From positions 84,897,152 to 84,961,151 of the forward strand of contig OX388350.1 of NCBI GenBank assembly GCA_947579665.1: 64,000 bases of DNA. The letters are read 5' to 3'. The stretch comes from Sympetrum striolatum. Taxonomy: Eukaryota; Arthropoda; Insecta; Odonata; Libellulidae. Each line of letters opens with the position of its first letter. The first letter of the stretch is position 1. Below, piece after piece: positions 34,036-47,600 of this stretch. The notes beneath the pieces were generated by a model. That model did not search any database. It was not told where the DNA came from and was given only the letters and a program-made list of their open reading frames with translations. Made by a program: the position numbers and the translations under genes.

Positions 34036-36928
34036 GACCTCACTCAACAGCTAACAAATAAATGGTCGTTAATTTAATTAAAAAAGGACAAACTACCGAA
34101 ATAAGTGCAAAAACTTAATTGAAAATTATGTGTATTATGTGTCATCAATGAGTGTTCTACCTTTCGTTAGGTTTATGCACAATCAAAAATCCCTATTAAT
34201 CGCCATCTCTTCTAATTTCCATATACTTAACCCCATCCCTTATGTCATCCAACAACTTCTGTCTTCCCCTCTGTTTTTCCCCTGAATCCTACACTCAAAC
34301 ACAACCTTTGCCAATTCCTCTCCCCTCGATATTTCACACACCCATTGAATTAGGTGTGTTATACACAAATTATATGTGTGCACCATATATATTACAATAA
34401 ATATTTAGTTATTAATTGTTTAGTTGGGCGCAGTGCAATCCGAAATTACGCAAATAAGATATTTATGGTCGCTGAGTTCTCCTAAAGTGTGATTTCGCAA
34501 TTCTCTGATTATATAGATTCAACAAATGCAAGATGATAGTTATTGAAAACTTAACTTTATTATCATCAAAATTAGAGTTGAATTACTTCATTCCGATGAA
34601 TTGGATTCTTAATTTTCTTACGTGTTTTACTTCAAATTTGAGGCCATGTAGACATGGCATCGACTGAAGGAGATTTTTCAAATCATTAAAATTATAGTCT
34701 GTAGATATAATTCCAACGAAAACTGCTAAATTTTAATAATTAGCACCCAAATAACGAATGTAAAAAAGGTCAAACATGTTATTTCGTCAGTTGAGAATGA
34801 TGGCGAAAGGAATTAAATATTCCGTCCTCTTTTTGTCTCTTCGGCCAACAAAGGTCAGTCGTAAAATCCTTTTGATTGGTTAAGCCAAATAATTGGCATT
34901 TAGATTGCGTAACAATTAGCAGTAATTGAGTTCCATGAGGTGATGAGCCGTCTGTCCAGCCGTTAAATGGGGTCAACAGGGAAATATGCACATTTTATAA
35001 GATTACAATAACTGTAAATACATACTATACAACGAAAATCATACTTAAATAGTGTTCAGATTGTCTGAAAGATAGAAATTATAATCGAAAAAGACAAGCA
35101 AAATTCGTAATTTCAAATACTCAATTGATTATTCTTGAGTTTCAGAAATCGAACATAGAAAATAATGAAATGAAAACCGATAGAGACACTTTATTTACAG
35201 CAGATTCGTAAAAACAAGCGCAAGGGACGAAATTGAACTTTATTAATGGATTCTAAAATCCATTTGAAAAGGAGACGATATCTTCCTCACCAATGAGGAT
35301 TATGTGAGATCGGTTTGTTTTCATAATTATGTTCCAGAACATAAGCTGCATATAGCATAAAATAGAATCAACTCAAAGATCATAAAATTCAAAGATGAAA
35401 TTCTGTTAACTTAATAGCTTATGTAATTTTTAGGAAAAAAATTCTATTCGGTTTAGTTAAATAGTCACAAAATCTGATTATTTTTACTATGAAAAATTGG
35501 ATATATTTACTTTAAAATTGTAATGAAGTTTTCTTTTTCTATTCTTATCACCAATCATTTTTAAGTGAATTGTTAGAGTTGCAAAAATGAGTAATACATT
35601 TCAAGCTTAAATGCATCCCGATATGAAGAAAAGGAATGAAAGATGGGAACTTTGAGTCTGAATAATGCTTCCAAGTGTCCTTAAAGACAAAATTCTTTAC
35701 ATTGATACGAATCTTCGAAGCAAACGTAACAATTCGTGAATATCAAGTTCTTAGAAGTTCATTCTCAGTGCCTCGCTTTGCTTTTGTTTCAAAATAGAAC
35801 GTAATTCAATACCACCCTGGAGTGATGTGCACGATTTTAAAAATTCTATTCGTCAAAGATATGGAGCACGTTATTCACGATTTAGAATAGCACTGCAGAA
35901 TTAATACCTCAAAAGAATGTGGGATATGATTTCAGAGATAGATTTACTTGCAATAAATCGGTCAATATGACAAAGGTGTTCCCTTTTAAGCTTCAAAACT
36001 TGAAAGATGTGAAAGGGAGATGGGAATTGTTCAGAGAAAATCGAAATATGGACAAATTTAGGGAGCATCCCTCCGTTGGTAATAATATCTTGTGAGATAT
36101 TTCTATTCACAATATATCTAAGGATTAGATTATCTTGGTTACCTTTACAATCGCGTCATTTTATGTATCAATTTTAAATATTATATTGCTATAATCAATA
36201 CTTATCCATAAATGAGTCTAATCTTATGAGATATTTGGATTTTATTTTTCAGTGCCTGAATGGTCCCAATGTATCTCGTAGATAATATATCTAATAATGA
36301 ATTATTTGATTATACATTATCTCCAAATTTTTAAAATAATGATTCTATGAATCAATTGTTTTAATCAACTCTAATTTAATAATCAATATCTCGAAATTTT
36401 CGCATCAAGGGTTTCAATTTATCTCACAGATATTAAAGGCTGAAATTTCCATGCGTCCCATGGATGGCAGAAGACAAGCATTTACATTCCACCCGAAAAA
36501 TTACATGAAAGTGAACCAAGAAAATAGTGCGGTGTATCTCAGAGATAATATGGCGACCAAAGGACAGTTACGACAAAATCTATGTCGGTATTGTTTGACA
36601 GGAACAACCACGGATGGAATTTTGAAGAAATATTAGGAAAGATGGAGGAATTATTCACGATTCACAATATGATAGAATTAACGGAATAATTAATAAAAAT
36701 GTTTCGAAAATAGGGAATAGAGATTTAAATCTCGAGGGAGGTTTCGATTCCGACTTCAATGTGTAAAGAGAGAGCAACAAGTGTTGCTACGTGGGAAGTC
36801 AACAATTGGCCAAATCACGGGATGAGGTAATTTTCGTTCGGTAGCCCTGTCCTCTTTGGCATGCTTTAATTCGTGCACATCACTCTTCAAACATGTACAT
36901 AAAGCACTTTATTTTCCCAAACACTCAC
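34036..36928. other. Probable lectin intron; no feature recognised
   Basis: AT-rich intronic-looking DNA. Frames at 34779-34991, 35901-36110 (minus) and 36451-36636 (plus) lack recognisable motifs. Confidence 0.4.
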
Positions 36929-37056
36929 CTTGAAGAAAATGCCCAGGTAATATCGCTTCTCCCCCAATTTAAGCAAAGGCATCGTCCATCTGTTTAAGGC
37001 GCTGGAACCGCCTGAGCTGCCGAAGCCGGACGATTCGTCCACGCAATTGGCGCAAT
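36929..37056 (-). CDS. C-type lectin exon upstream of the alternative pair (partial gene)
   Basis: Minus-strand exon of 128 bp. It starts after a long pyrimidine tract and acceptor (CTCTTTTTTCTACCACCAG) and ends at TTCAAG|GTGAGT. The first two bases finish a codon; then 42 codons follow. They read CANCVDESSGFGSSGGSSAL, a flexible Ser/Gly linker, then the start of the lectin domain with KLGEKRYYLGIFFK. The phase-0 end joins directly to either alternative exon, whose ANWYRA continues the conserved first strand and helix of a C-type lectin fold. The CANC cysteines may form a disulfide ahead of the domain. The signal-peptide exon must lie further right; I could not find it. Confidence 0.8.
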
Positions 37057-37333
37057 CTGGTGGTAGAAAAAAGAGATACATTTATTCAATTTACATCTTT
37101 AAAATCGTGCAAATAAATCGACTTGAATGAATTTACTGCATCAGCGCAGCCTCGAAATCATACTGATAGCAACGTGATGATGAATATAACTGGGAGACGT
37201 CGAATTCCTCAGCATGTGTTTTTAATGAGAATTATATTTTAATTACAACTGTTGTTAAGTTTTGAATCTCGAAAATTTACTAGATGCAACAATAGTGTTT
37301 GCAAAAAGGTAGTCATAATCGGCATTCTTAGAA

Positions 37334-37458
37334 TATAACCATAAATAAATAAATACAATAATAATTATACCAGTATTATTGATTAACTTAACAACAATGC
37401 AATGCAACAAAAAGCAATGTAATATAATTCAAGTGGAAATACAATATTTATGGTTATA
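37334..37458. mobile_element. MITE-like element with 14-bp inverted ends
   Basis: TATAACCATAAATA (37334-37347) and TATTTATGGTTATA (37445-37458) are perfect inverted repeats bounding 125 bp of AT-rich sequence without coding capacity. If the outermost TA is a target duplication, the element has 12-bp terminal repeats beginning TAACC. This matches a small non-autonomous DNA transposon, but AT-rich DNA makes chance a real alternative. Confidence 0.4.
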
Positions 37459-39340
37459 ATCACATCCTTCATAGTTTAACAATGAAAAAAGTGATAAATG
37501 CAGCTGTAGCCAGATCAGTTTATGTAAAAATCGTGACAAGAAAAATAATCCTCAACATTTTTGAAAGATTTAAAAGGTCAATTCTATGTTGAGATAAAAA
37601 CGATGAAATTAAGCAACGCAACTTGTCTATTTAAAGCTGAATTTCTCTCCGTTCTTCGGAAAAGGTGAAAACGTGAACAATTCGTGTGAAAAACATAAAT
37701 TAGTTGAAAACGAAAACATCCAGCGTGACTGGTGGCACGATTAGTTGAAGTGTAAAGAATAAAATAGTAATTTATGTGAATTTAATAGTAAATCAATAAT
37801 AGCATCTGGATCTGCTGCCAAATTAGTTTTAGTTTAATATAAATAAATGTTTCAATATTCTTCACTCTGTGTGGAAGCTTCTTCAATTTCACTGAATAAC
37901 AATTCGTTCGAAATTGAGAATTGAAATATCTGTATTTTAGCGGTAACTCACGGAAATTCCTACTCTTGCAGCATATTAAGATGATGTGATGGAAGATTAC
38001 CGAAATCTGCATAAGAACTCTCCTCAACCCTAATTCAATACATTACGTTCCACAACCATTGTGTAATTTCCACTCTGCATTCATGATCAGGGCTCAATGT
38101 GTTGCGGTTAAGGAAAATGAAAGGTGTAGTTCAACTTCCTCCGAATTTTATAAGTGGGCCACATTATCATTTTTGGCGATGTGGGAAAAAGTTTAGGTGA
38201 TTGGTGAATCTTTTCAGAAACGTGCATGAGAGGTGATGAGGTCACGCTCCTTTATTGCCACCATAAAAAACTTTCCCTCTTTGCAATCTCTTTTTTTACA
38301 TTCCGAAGTCTGAATTTCGTCGAACCTATGATAGGAAGCGTTGATTGGAATTTCCTATGACCTCACCATTTAGACATTTTTATTGCAGCGAAACAAGCAT
38401 CGCACAGGCATCAATAACCTGCTCTTTCTATGGTAACAAACGAATAAATAGAAACCGTACTTTCGACAGCACTCTATGCGAATTCCATAAACACGTAGGT
38501 ATTTGCTTTTCTCTATCAAGGAGATAAAATGATAAGTACCAATAGCAAGCCTTTTTACAAATAATAATAATAGGTATAGTTTACTTTAGATTTTCTGAAC
38601 CCTAATGATAGCAAATTCTTTTTTCTACTCGAAAGTATCATCCTCAGTTTTTCAATAGATTGTCTCACTGATTTATTGAAACCGTTGTGTTATAATTTTC
38701 AGTATGATTTGAAACATTTTTACAGCCTGGATCATGGATATTAAAAGTCAAGTGATAGGTTCTTGATTTTAATAACCATTTCTTAAATATTTAAATTTTA
38801 TTGCATAGATTTAATTGCATAGTATTGATTGGAGACGGTATGTGACTCATAAAAATGTAAATAATCAATGAAATTCGCAATGGAATATAATTTTACTGAT
38901 TTTATTGCTAAAATTCACCTTGAACCACCCGCAGACTGTATAGATTGATCGTCAAATGTCACCAATCGCGTTCTTTCTCATTCCTTGGAAATTGTATTAA
39001 GTAATGAAGCGTTTCCATTTGACGTTTTCGTGAATTGCATCAAATGTCCGTCTTCCGTAGCATTACGATCAAAGAAGAACGCTAATCACATAAAACGCTC
39101 GAGTGATCTAAGCCCTCAGATACTGGAGTAGTTCCTGGTATTAAATGTCCGTCTGTTGGCACGACGCTACGTATAAGTTGAGAAACGTTGAGATGGTGTC
39201 AATGCACGGAAAGCACCGGATGCTGCGTGTTTCATTCCGGTTTGACACCTCGGTCACGAGTGCCGATTGACCTCTTACGATCTGCAAAGTGCTCCTTCCG
39301 GAGGCTGTGTCGATCCTCATAACATCCACAATTACCTAAA
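37459..39340. other. No gene recognised
   Basis: AT-rich until about 38940, then GC-richer. The words AAATGTCCGTCT occur twice (near 39043 and 39144). The 62-codon minus-strand frame at 39141-39329 shows no domain. Confidence 0.4.
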
Positions 39341-39392
39341 GAAGGCTCTGGGGAAGGAATGAGGCTTACTAAGGAAGATGAGGAGTGAGGTA
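39341..39392 (+). repeat. Short repeat family C, copy 2
   Basis: GAAGGCTCTGGGGAAGGAAT, GAGGCTTACT and GATGAGGAGTGAGGTA in order: the longest and probably best copy of this family. The left part matches the reverse of 48651-48700 (CTTTGGAGAGGGAATGAGGC) and the right part the reverse of 48269-48306. Confidence 0.55.
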
Positions 39393-42126
39393 TATTACTC
39401 TTACATCCCTAGATGGACCGGAATGTTTTTAAACAGACGTTATGAGTGCAGAAAAATATCCTAATAGAGGTCATGATCCCAATTAATTCCTTTAGGGACT
39501 GTTTCTACGTGTCTAATTATACCTGCCCTTTATCTGATTGATGAATTTTTATGTCAACCAAAGTATTATCGAAACGAATCATAACTTAAGTAATCAGGAA
39601 CCGAGAGCGAATTGGAATAAACAAATCAGCTTTCCTTTGCTTTCCCCTTAAAAAAGATGCTACAATTTGATGGCGTGCTTCATGTCACGTCAGGGTTTTC
39701 CCTTCCTCTTCACGATCACGGATGAGACATTTAAAAAGTTTTGGGGAAGCGTTAATGATCTCAGAAATGAAAGTGAAATTCTATTTCGCGAAAGGGAATA
39801 TTCAGATAGGAGATAATTCTTGCTTGAATTTCATTATGACGAAAGACAAATCTCGTGACAGGGAACTATTTTTCATTCCACGAAACTGTATATTCATTAA
39901 AAAATCAGTTTCTAAAATTATAACGAGACACTTTCATTTTTAGTCCCATTTTCATCAGCTAAACTTGAAAAAAGATATTTCTTTTCACCAACCATACCGG
40001 TCAAGTATTATTGACTTAGGGAAGATGACAATTCTTATCACAAATAATTAAAAACAATCTAATTTTCACTCTCTCAGTTCTTAGTTTTGATTTCAACTAG
40101 TTTTATTCATATCCTTTGCCTTTCTTTATAAATTCTCTATGCGAAGAAACAATTTTCAATAATTCAACTTTAAAAATGGTTTATTTTTCTTTTTTTTAAT
40201 TTTCCGATTTTATCTGAAATGGACGCTATAATACTTCACCATTTTATGTTGAGAACTATTGCTGAGCTACATGAGAAGCTAAAATAATTTCGCCATCGTT
40301 TAAAATGGATAAATTATGTTCTTAATACGTTTTGTTAAAACTCTTATACTTGACATAAACAAGATTGGAAGACAGGCGTGTCATACGACAAGCGATGTAG
40401 GTGCAAAGTGTTACGTGCCAATTCACTCTATAATTACTCCTTATAAAATACAGCAGTTTGATGTCGGAACCAATACCTATTTCTGGGCTACAACAGGTGT
40501 TGAAATCTTCTCTGCCTTATTGAAATATATTTATCACGTTGTTGAATTTGTAATAAATATTCTACCAGTTTAAGGAAGATTACTTACATTAAAGGCATTT
40601 CAAAGAACATTTCCATGTATAATAGTTAATTTATTCCGTTGATAAGAACATCCATATATTTTTAATCACGACTAATTCATTACTTAGTTCGTTCAAATAT
40701 TATAACCAAATGGAATCGGATAACCCGATTGAAAATGAGATTTTCCAATTGGTTCATTAGTTCAAGTTACAAACGTTTACAAAAATATGACAACCCTACC
40801 AATCGAATAGAGTTTTACGCATAATAATTTGGATACGTGTACAATAAATACATTCATACACACACGTGGCTAATTCTTTTTCTAATATTCATTAAATGAG
40901 TGAAATTAGTCCTCGTGCATTGAAGGCAATGGGAGAAAGCTTGTATTAGACGTGTGTTTGTTGGAAGAAGCCAATAGTTTGAGCTAGTTTTAGTTAGATG
41001 ATTACGTTTTCTCCCGCAAGATATCTAACGGCGAGTGGGAGCTGTCTTGATGCGGCCGTTAATCTTAAAAGCGGCTTCAAACGCACTTTACCAAGGAACA
41101 AATTGGTATTTTTTGCTTTCTTTGACCTGATTCAATTTCACTTCTAGTTCCTCCGAGCTCGTTCTATACGCCATTACATCATCTCTAGAGTTTTAATGAG
41201 AAGATTTATCTACGTCATTTCCTGTCGTGATCTTGGAAAGAGATACGTTAAAAAACAAAACCGTTTGGGAAAGAAAGTGGAGAAATCTTATATATCTAAT
41301 AGTAAATGGGTGCTTGCAATCTGCAAACAAGGAAAGTTATTACGTAATAATAAGATATAAAGGCAAATGATAGCGATGGACGAATCGTTACATGAAGTAC
41401 TTGGTTCAGGGAATACACAGCGCTATTGTATTTTATTACAATGAATCTGGTACTAGATTACGTAAAAATTATTCAGACAACGCAGCTTAAAAGTTATTCA
41501 CAAGAAAATAAATTTTAATGATAATAGGTTTATATAGCTAATTGAGTAAAATAAATATTCAAATCAGTAAGTTTTACTGTAATCAACTTTCATGTCAAGT
41601 ACATTATTTTTGTTTAATATTCGTTTCCATTGTCTCTTTTTTCCTCTCGCTGGTGCTATTTGATTGTGTTCAATATTTATGTTTTGCATTCCAGTTATGC
41701 GGAGCCAATCAGATCCATAATCCACTAATGTTCGGCAAAGAATATTCATTTATGGATTTTAGAGTGACATTTAGTTTTGATGAGGATGTTGTTCATTGAT
41801 ATGAGATTTAGAATAGAATTGAAGTTACTCAATCACATGTTTATTTTCTTAATTTATTGGTTTAGAGATAAGAATAGCCTGTTACTTGTTACTTACTCGT
41901 GCGAAACATGTTTTGAACATTGGAATTTATCAATTTTAATCACATGAAAATTGTAGTGAATTAATGTTAAACAATTACTTCAATATCAATTTAATATGAA
42001 TGATATACTTAATAAATTCTTATGGGTGAGGTAGAAGTAATTGAGCATTTTTTCCTACATGGCCTCCTGCCTCGAAGTTTTGGCCATACCATCGCACGTT
42101 ATCTTACGTTTTGATTTTCCTTACAG
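39393..42126. other. No gene recognised
   Basis: AT-rich. Short frames at 39722-39943, 40316-40573 and 41542-41799 (plus) have no domain or splice support. No repeat shared within the window was noticed. Confidence 0.4.
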
Positions 42127-42336
42127 GTTCAATAATGGACCCCCACTGACGAAAAAAAATTCAACTGACTATTAGGGCTCATTGGCATCATTATCTATGG
42201 CTAGCAGCAGCGGATCATCAGCAACAGCAATATCAAGATAACTGATGAGCAGCATGTGACCAACAGAGGAGACTTCCACGCCGAAAAGGACGCGCAAGGA
42301 GGAACTAAGGACCACGAAAGAGCTAAGCAGATATTG
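42127..42336 (+). other. Possible non-coding exon
   Basis: A 210-bp GC-richer stretch is bounded by a good acceptor (TTTTCCTTACAG before 42127) and a consensus donor (TATTG|GTGAGT at 42337). All three frames contain stops, so if it is an exon it is untranslated: either a 5' UTR exon of a gene to the right or part of a long non-coding RNA. Exon-like composition (AGCAGCAGC, purine-rich enhancer-like GGAGGAACTAAGGACCACG) supports this only weakly. Confidence 0.3.
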
Positions 42337-43982
42337 GTGAGTGCAAAACCTTCCTTTTATAAATTGCTTTAGGGTTATATGACTTCAGACCCGTGAATAT
42401 TGTTTTTTAAACTGATATTTTGGTTCTTCCGATGACAACGAAGTCACCCAAGGCTTCTCAGGGCGGTTATGCTTTCTCTATGCCATACACACATATTGAC
42501 GTAAAAGAATAACGTAACGAACTTGATACACCTTCATGTAAAGCATAGTTAAAAAATTAATCAGGAGAAATAACGTAAGAAAACCGACAATAACATCACC
42601 TGCGTTTGATTGATCTAATTCAGTTACCGTTATAAAATAAATAATTACCAGGTATTTACTTTGGTATTTCTTGTCTCTATTTTGCATCCGACCTCGTCAT
42701 GAAAGATAATTAAGTGTGCAAATTTCTTTAAATGTTGTTTTATTCAACTTGGTTGGCGAATTAAGAATTGCTCGTCTTCTATTCCGTCCCACATCGCTGC
42801 GGAAGACCGCTTTTCCCGGCAGGTGGCGGGTGAAAGCTTCTTTTGAAAGGATTAAAAATCAATGGCTTTCATCAGGGAAGAAGAATGCATAGGGGAAGCG
42901 GGAATGAATAAAGAATATGAAAAGAGGATTTGGGATGCTGATGCAATAGAGGATTTGCCTAGCGTGAAAGTTCGATCCAAGGACCGTTGCTACGACGAAC
43001 GCGTGGGATTTATTTGACATACGAAATTCGACGGACTGAATTCTTGTTTGCCATGGTAACACAATGGGATTGTTGTACGAAAATGTAGGCCCGAATACCA
43101 AAGGAACAGGTCACTATTATTTTTGGCCCTCCTTTCTATTGTGGTCCGTTTTATTTTGTTGAAGTTGACAATGTAAACGAATGGATCATTCAACAACGTG
43201 CTAATATTTATTCTCATAGCATTTATTAGGAAAATGTTTGCGAAACTCAGACCATAAATCTAGGGGAATGAATGTTAGTTATTTGGGAACATATGTTTGC
43301 GGCACTATTAAGTTATGTTTATCTCCCAGGGGTTTCTAGAAGAAAGCTTGGTCATATATTTGTAATCTTAGCTGCCTGGGAACAGATGCACTGCTTGGTT
43401 TTACCATTTGTAGATTTGGGAAGAAGGGTTGGGGAACTTAAATAATCAAGACGAGTAGACTACAAAGAAGGATTTGAGAAAACCAACCGTAAAAGCTTAA
43501 TTTAGATAAGTCAATATTATTTCAAAATTGGCGCATTCGGTAGAATCGCCGAATGTACGGACAAATGAGAATTGCCTCAGAATCTGTTAGTCTAGCCTAA
43601 AAGCCTCGTCTTGCGAAATTATAACTTACAAAATTTTGGGTTACTGGCTCCAACCATTATAGTGTGACCCCACCTAAGATGGTTACTAAGAGATGAGCCA
43701 ACGTAGAGCAGCTCGTTTCGGTAATGAAGATCTCAGGTCCGAATACGCTTTTATTTTTCAAACTTTGGTTAGATATCATTTTCCACTAAAAATTTCGCAT
43801 TAAGACGAAGTTGCTTTAACTTTGTTGTAAAAATTAGCCTATTCTTGTTTAAGATTTATTCTTATCAAGATTTTTAATATATTTTATGAGCGAAATCATA
43901 CAACAAAAAATGCCAATTTCTTCTGAAGACTTTATCCCCAGAAATTAAATACACAAGCTACTAAGAACACCACAGTTTGTGT
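42337..43982. other. No gene recognised
   Basis: A patch near 42770-42850 reads on the minus strand as a plausible peptide (EAFTRHLPGKAVFRSDVGR), perhaps a repeat-derived coding scrap. A tRNA-like pattern near 43690-43745 with box-B-like GGTCCGAATAC is too imperfect to call. Nothing else is seen. Confidence 0.3.
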
Positions 43983-44660
43983 TTTGATACTGACTTACCA
44001 ACGGGAATAAAATCAAAAATTCGTTTATTCGCAGACGATTGTATTATATATAGGAATTTAAAAAACGAGAACGATTGCTTGGAACTTCAAGAGGATTTAA
44101 TTGCCTTAAATAGCTGGGTTTCGTCTAATAAATTATAAATTAATACAAATAAATGTAAAGTCATAAGTTTCAATATAAGTAAATATCAACACGCATATCA
44201 TCTGGGGGGGGGGGAATTCTGCCTTGTGAGTATACGGTAAAATACTTAGGTTTAACATTCAGTAGGGACTTGAAATGGAACGAACACATAGAGCGAATAA
44301 TTTTGAAAGCCAACAAAGTATTAAACTTCCTAGAGCGTACTCTTAGTAAATCAAATAAGAATGTTAAGGAGGCAGCGTACAAATCATTTGTTAGGCCAAT
44401 CTTGGAATACGGGGAATGCCTATGGGACCCGCATGAGGTAGGTTTAAAGCGAAAAATAGAAAAGGTACAGAGAAAGGCAGCAAGATTCGTCTTAGGCAGA
44501 TATGCAAGGCTTGATAGCGTTACTCAGATGCTAAAAGAATTAGGTTGGGAAAGTTTAGAGGAGCGGAGATTCAAGAATAGGTTCTCCAAGAGAAATAGTT
44601 ATGAATATGGAAATCTTATTTTATTTCGAATTAATTTCAGGTTAGTTTATTAATTAGAAA
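43983..44660 (+). pseudogene. Decayed non-LTR retrotransposon reverse transcriptase
   Basis: In one frame from 43983 the translation is GIKSKIRLFADDCIIYR. This is the catalytic FADD box (44028-44039) of a LINE reverse transcriptase, and it continues to LNSWVSSNKL before a TAA at 44136. After an 11-base G run (44204-44214) the frame shifts. The ORF through 44653 reads EYTVKYLGLTFSRDLKWNEH and continues through the thumb region to FVRPILEYGECLWDPH, VQRKAARFVLGRY and LKELGWESLEERR, all typical of the RT thumb/connection in CR1/jockey-like elements. A stop and a frameshift make it a pseudogene. The endonuclease and the 3' end are missing. Confidence 0.75.
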
Positions 44661-47600
44661 TATAACGTATCGCATTACGAAATATTATTCGTAAATGGAT
44701 AAAAAATCTATTCAATTGCCAAAAATATTCACCTGCAGCCTGCGATCATTTTCTGACATACCAATGCTACGCTTTTTTAAGTTGATATTTATTCCGTGAA
44801 ATATCAGATATTAGTATTAGAAGAAGAAAATAGTGCGTGTGTGAAGTCGTTCGAATTTGCCGCCCGTTCCAGATGAACGTCCGTTGGCTTCCCGTGAAAT
44901 TGCCTCACTTTTCCGCAACTAAGCCCATCCTCTCTTTAGATGTGTATCGCCTATAATGAGGCAACAATCATAACATCCGACGAAACGCGGTGACGCAACA
45001 ATGAAAGTGAAGCGTAAATAATGAAATCGACTCTCCCATTGTTACGACCTTGCCGACAATTGCCCTCTGTTACGTGGAATAAAAACAAAGGAGCCACTTA
45101 ATTAGCTTTCGCTCCTTAATCACGTGCGCTACATTATTTTGGAGAAATTGATGCTTCCTCTTGCCGACCTTCATATTTCAGAAGGTTCTTGGAACGTGCT
45201 CGGCTTAAGGGAGTGGGTGGAAGTGGGATTTTAGTCGAAGGTTTGGGTTGGGGAGCGTTCTTATTTCTTCATGTTTTAGATGTCACTGTCATTTCAAAGA
45301 AAGGTAAAGTACTTTATGTATCGGCGTGTGAAAATAACCTAGTTATTGGTAAACTCTATCTTCTTGTGGTGGAAACTAACTCGTGAATAAATTTGTGAGA
45401 TTTAAGTCTACGTGAAATTACCGTCCAAATCATCTATATGATTGTTTGTACCATACATCAGTCTATAAAATTACTGTATTTTAATTACATCTGCTGAATG
45501 TATTATAAAACAGCTGATAGGTAGCAAGCGTTTTTCCTAAGTATCAAGTCATTTATTTTCTGAAATCGGACTTTTTGAACCGTTTTCTCAGAAATTAAAC
45601 AATCAGCTGAAAATCTGTTGTAGGAAAAGTTGAAGCTACGTATATCTAAATATAAAGTTCAATGTATTCGTTTCAAGGAAAACTGCGCTATTTACTTATA
45701 TACATATAGGGGGAAAATTAAATTACTATGTAGTTATTCTTTCTTCATGTTTACCAGTAAGTCAAGTAGCGAGTTTCAGATTAAATAATGACAATCCAAT
45801 CGAAAAAGTCAAAATTTTGCATAAATTTTATTAAAAATTAATATTTTGATTCGATCTGTCTGGTGTACCATTTTCAAATTGAATATCATACACACAATTG
45901 AATAACGGACATAATTTAATTCAACTTATGGTCTTGGATTAGACTTAACAAAGTTAACTTAAACTTGAATTTCTTCAGCGTATTTCGTTATAATTTTCCT
46001 GAAAATAAAATTATTAAGATATCCAAATATAAAAAACGAGGAAAAATTTCTCGAATAACCTTGCTTCTATCATAAAATGTAATTTTTACCTTAATTTATC
46101 ATAGTTTTGATAAAATTAACAGATATTTGATGAATTTAGCGTAATTGATAGAGCGTAACCCTGACGACCACTAGCATTGTTGAAGTCCCATTTCTAAATA
46201 AAAGGCAAGGCCAATCACGAATGCATCGAGAATTTAATTATACAGTATTCTATTGTAATAATAATTTTAAGGAACATTTTAATGCTTCTTTCTCATTAAC
46301 CCAAGGTTTAATCTTCAACCTAGCGGTACCCTTTCAATGTATCCACTCAGAAAAAACAAATCTTTTGGAATAATTACTTCACCTTGCTATTAATTGAATT
46401 TTCTTTCTAATTTCGGTTCTCTTAATTGGGTTGGTCTCCTTAACTGAAAGCCTTGGAGAAATCCTTGGTGATCTCTCAATCATTGAAACATAACGACAAT
46501 TCATTCTTGAAATTGAATCGAATCACCAAATTAGTCACGTTTTACGCTTCACCGATGAGACTCGGTTTCTCAAGTGAATTTCACGGATTCACTCGGTCCA
46601 GTGATTTGTTAGTCACTGACGGTCAAGTTTGGATTGTCAATCGAATCATACTTTCGTGTGGCCTTGAAATGGTCGCATTAATTTAACAATACTTCCAAGT
46701 AAATCGACTCCTAATTAAAAACGAAATATGGAAGTTTTTGATGCTTGAAAAGTTCTCGTCAATGAATTATGAAACATAACATAAGTAAGATAAGGGAATA
46801 ATTATAGAGTGGAACAATTAGATACCATATATATCATTTAGGCCAACTTTAAAGAGCAAATTTCCCTGAAAAAATCGATGCATATGCTAAATAGTTGCCG
46901 TTATAGTTAGCACATAGTGGGCTAGAATCGAAATAGATGGTCAAATATGATATGATTTAATTCGATACTGGCACAGTAATTCACAAAGGACTACTTTATA
47001 TAATAGACTGTGTAGAATAATATATACTATAATGATGTATATAGACTTCTATAAAATAATAATAATGAATTATGGAGCATTTAAAATAGGCTGAACGAAA
47101 ACTGTTTAAAACACGAGTCACTTAACTATATATTGAGAAAATACAGGATGTCAGATTTATCAAATGTTTACTCATATAAATTATTAAAAATGCTTTTCAA
47201 GAGATATCTATATTCGATCCGATATAGAAACTGTTGAATTTAACTTATGGAAAAATAACGATGCAGTTGATATGATTCTTTGTATTTATGTTCGCCAAAA
47301 ATTGTTGTGCTCATTGAAAAGTCTTTATTTATTTTATGTAACGAAATGGTGAGTATCTTTTTCTGAGCAAAAATAGGAAAAACAGTTCGCTCAAGCCCTT
47401 TTTTGCCCCTATCGAGAAAATTCCTCACCTTCAATCCTTGATCATATACCACCTTCCGATCTGCTCCCTGCATTCACAAGCTTGTCTACCTTTCCATCTA
47501 CTTTTCTTAAGAATATAAATGAATACATCTTTCTGGTTGCAGTGAACTTTTGATGGAGATAAAAATCATCCGTAAACTACGTAATCTTCATCAGATATGT

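Noticed and set aside
43660..43745. tRNA-derived SINE on the plus strand (TAGAGCAGCTCG and GGTCCGAATAC).
   Set aside because: Boxes are imperfect and no matching copy occurs in the window.
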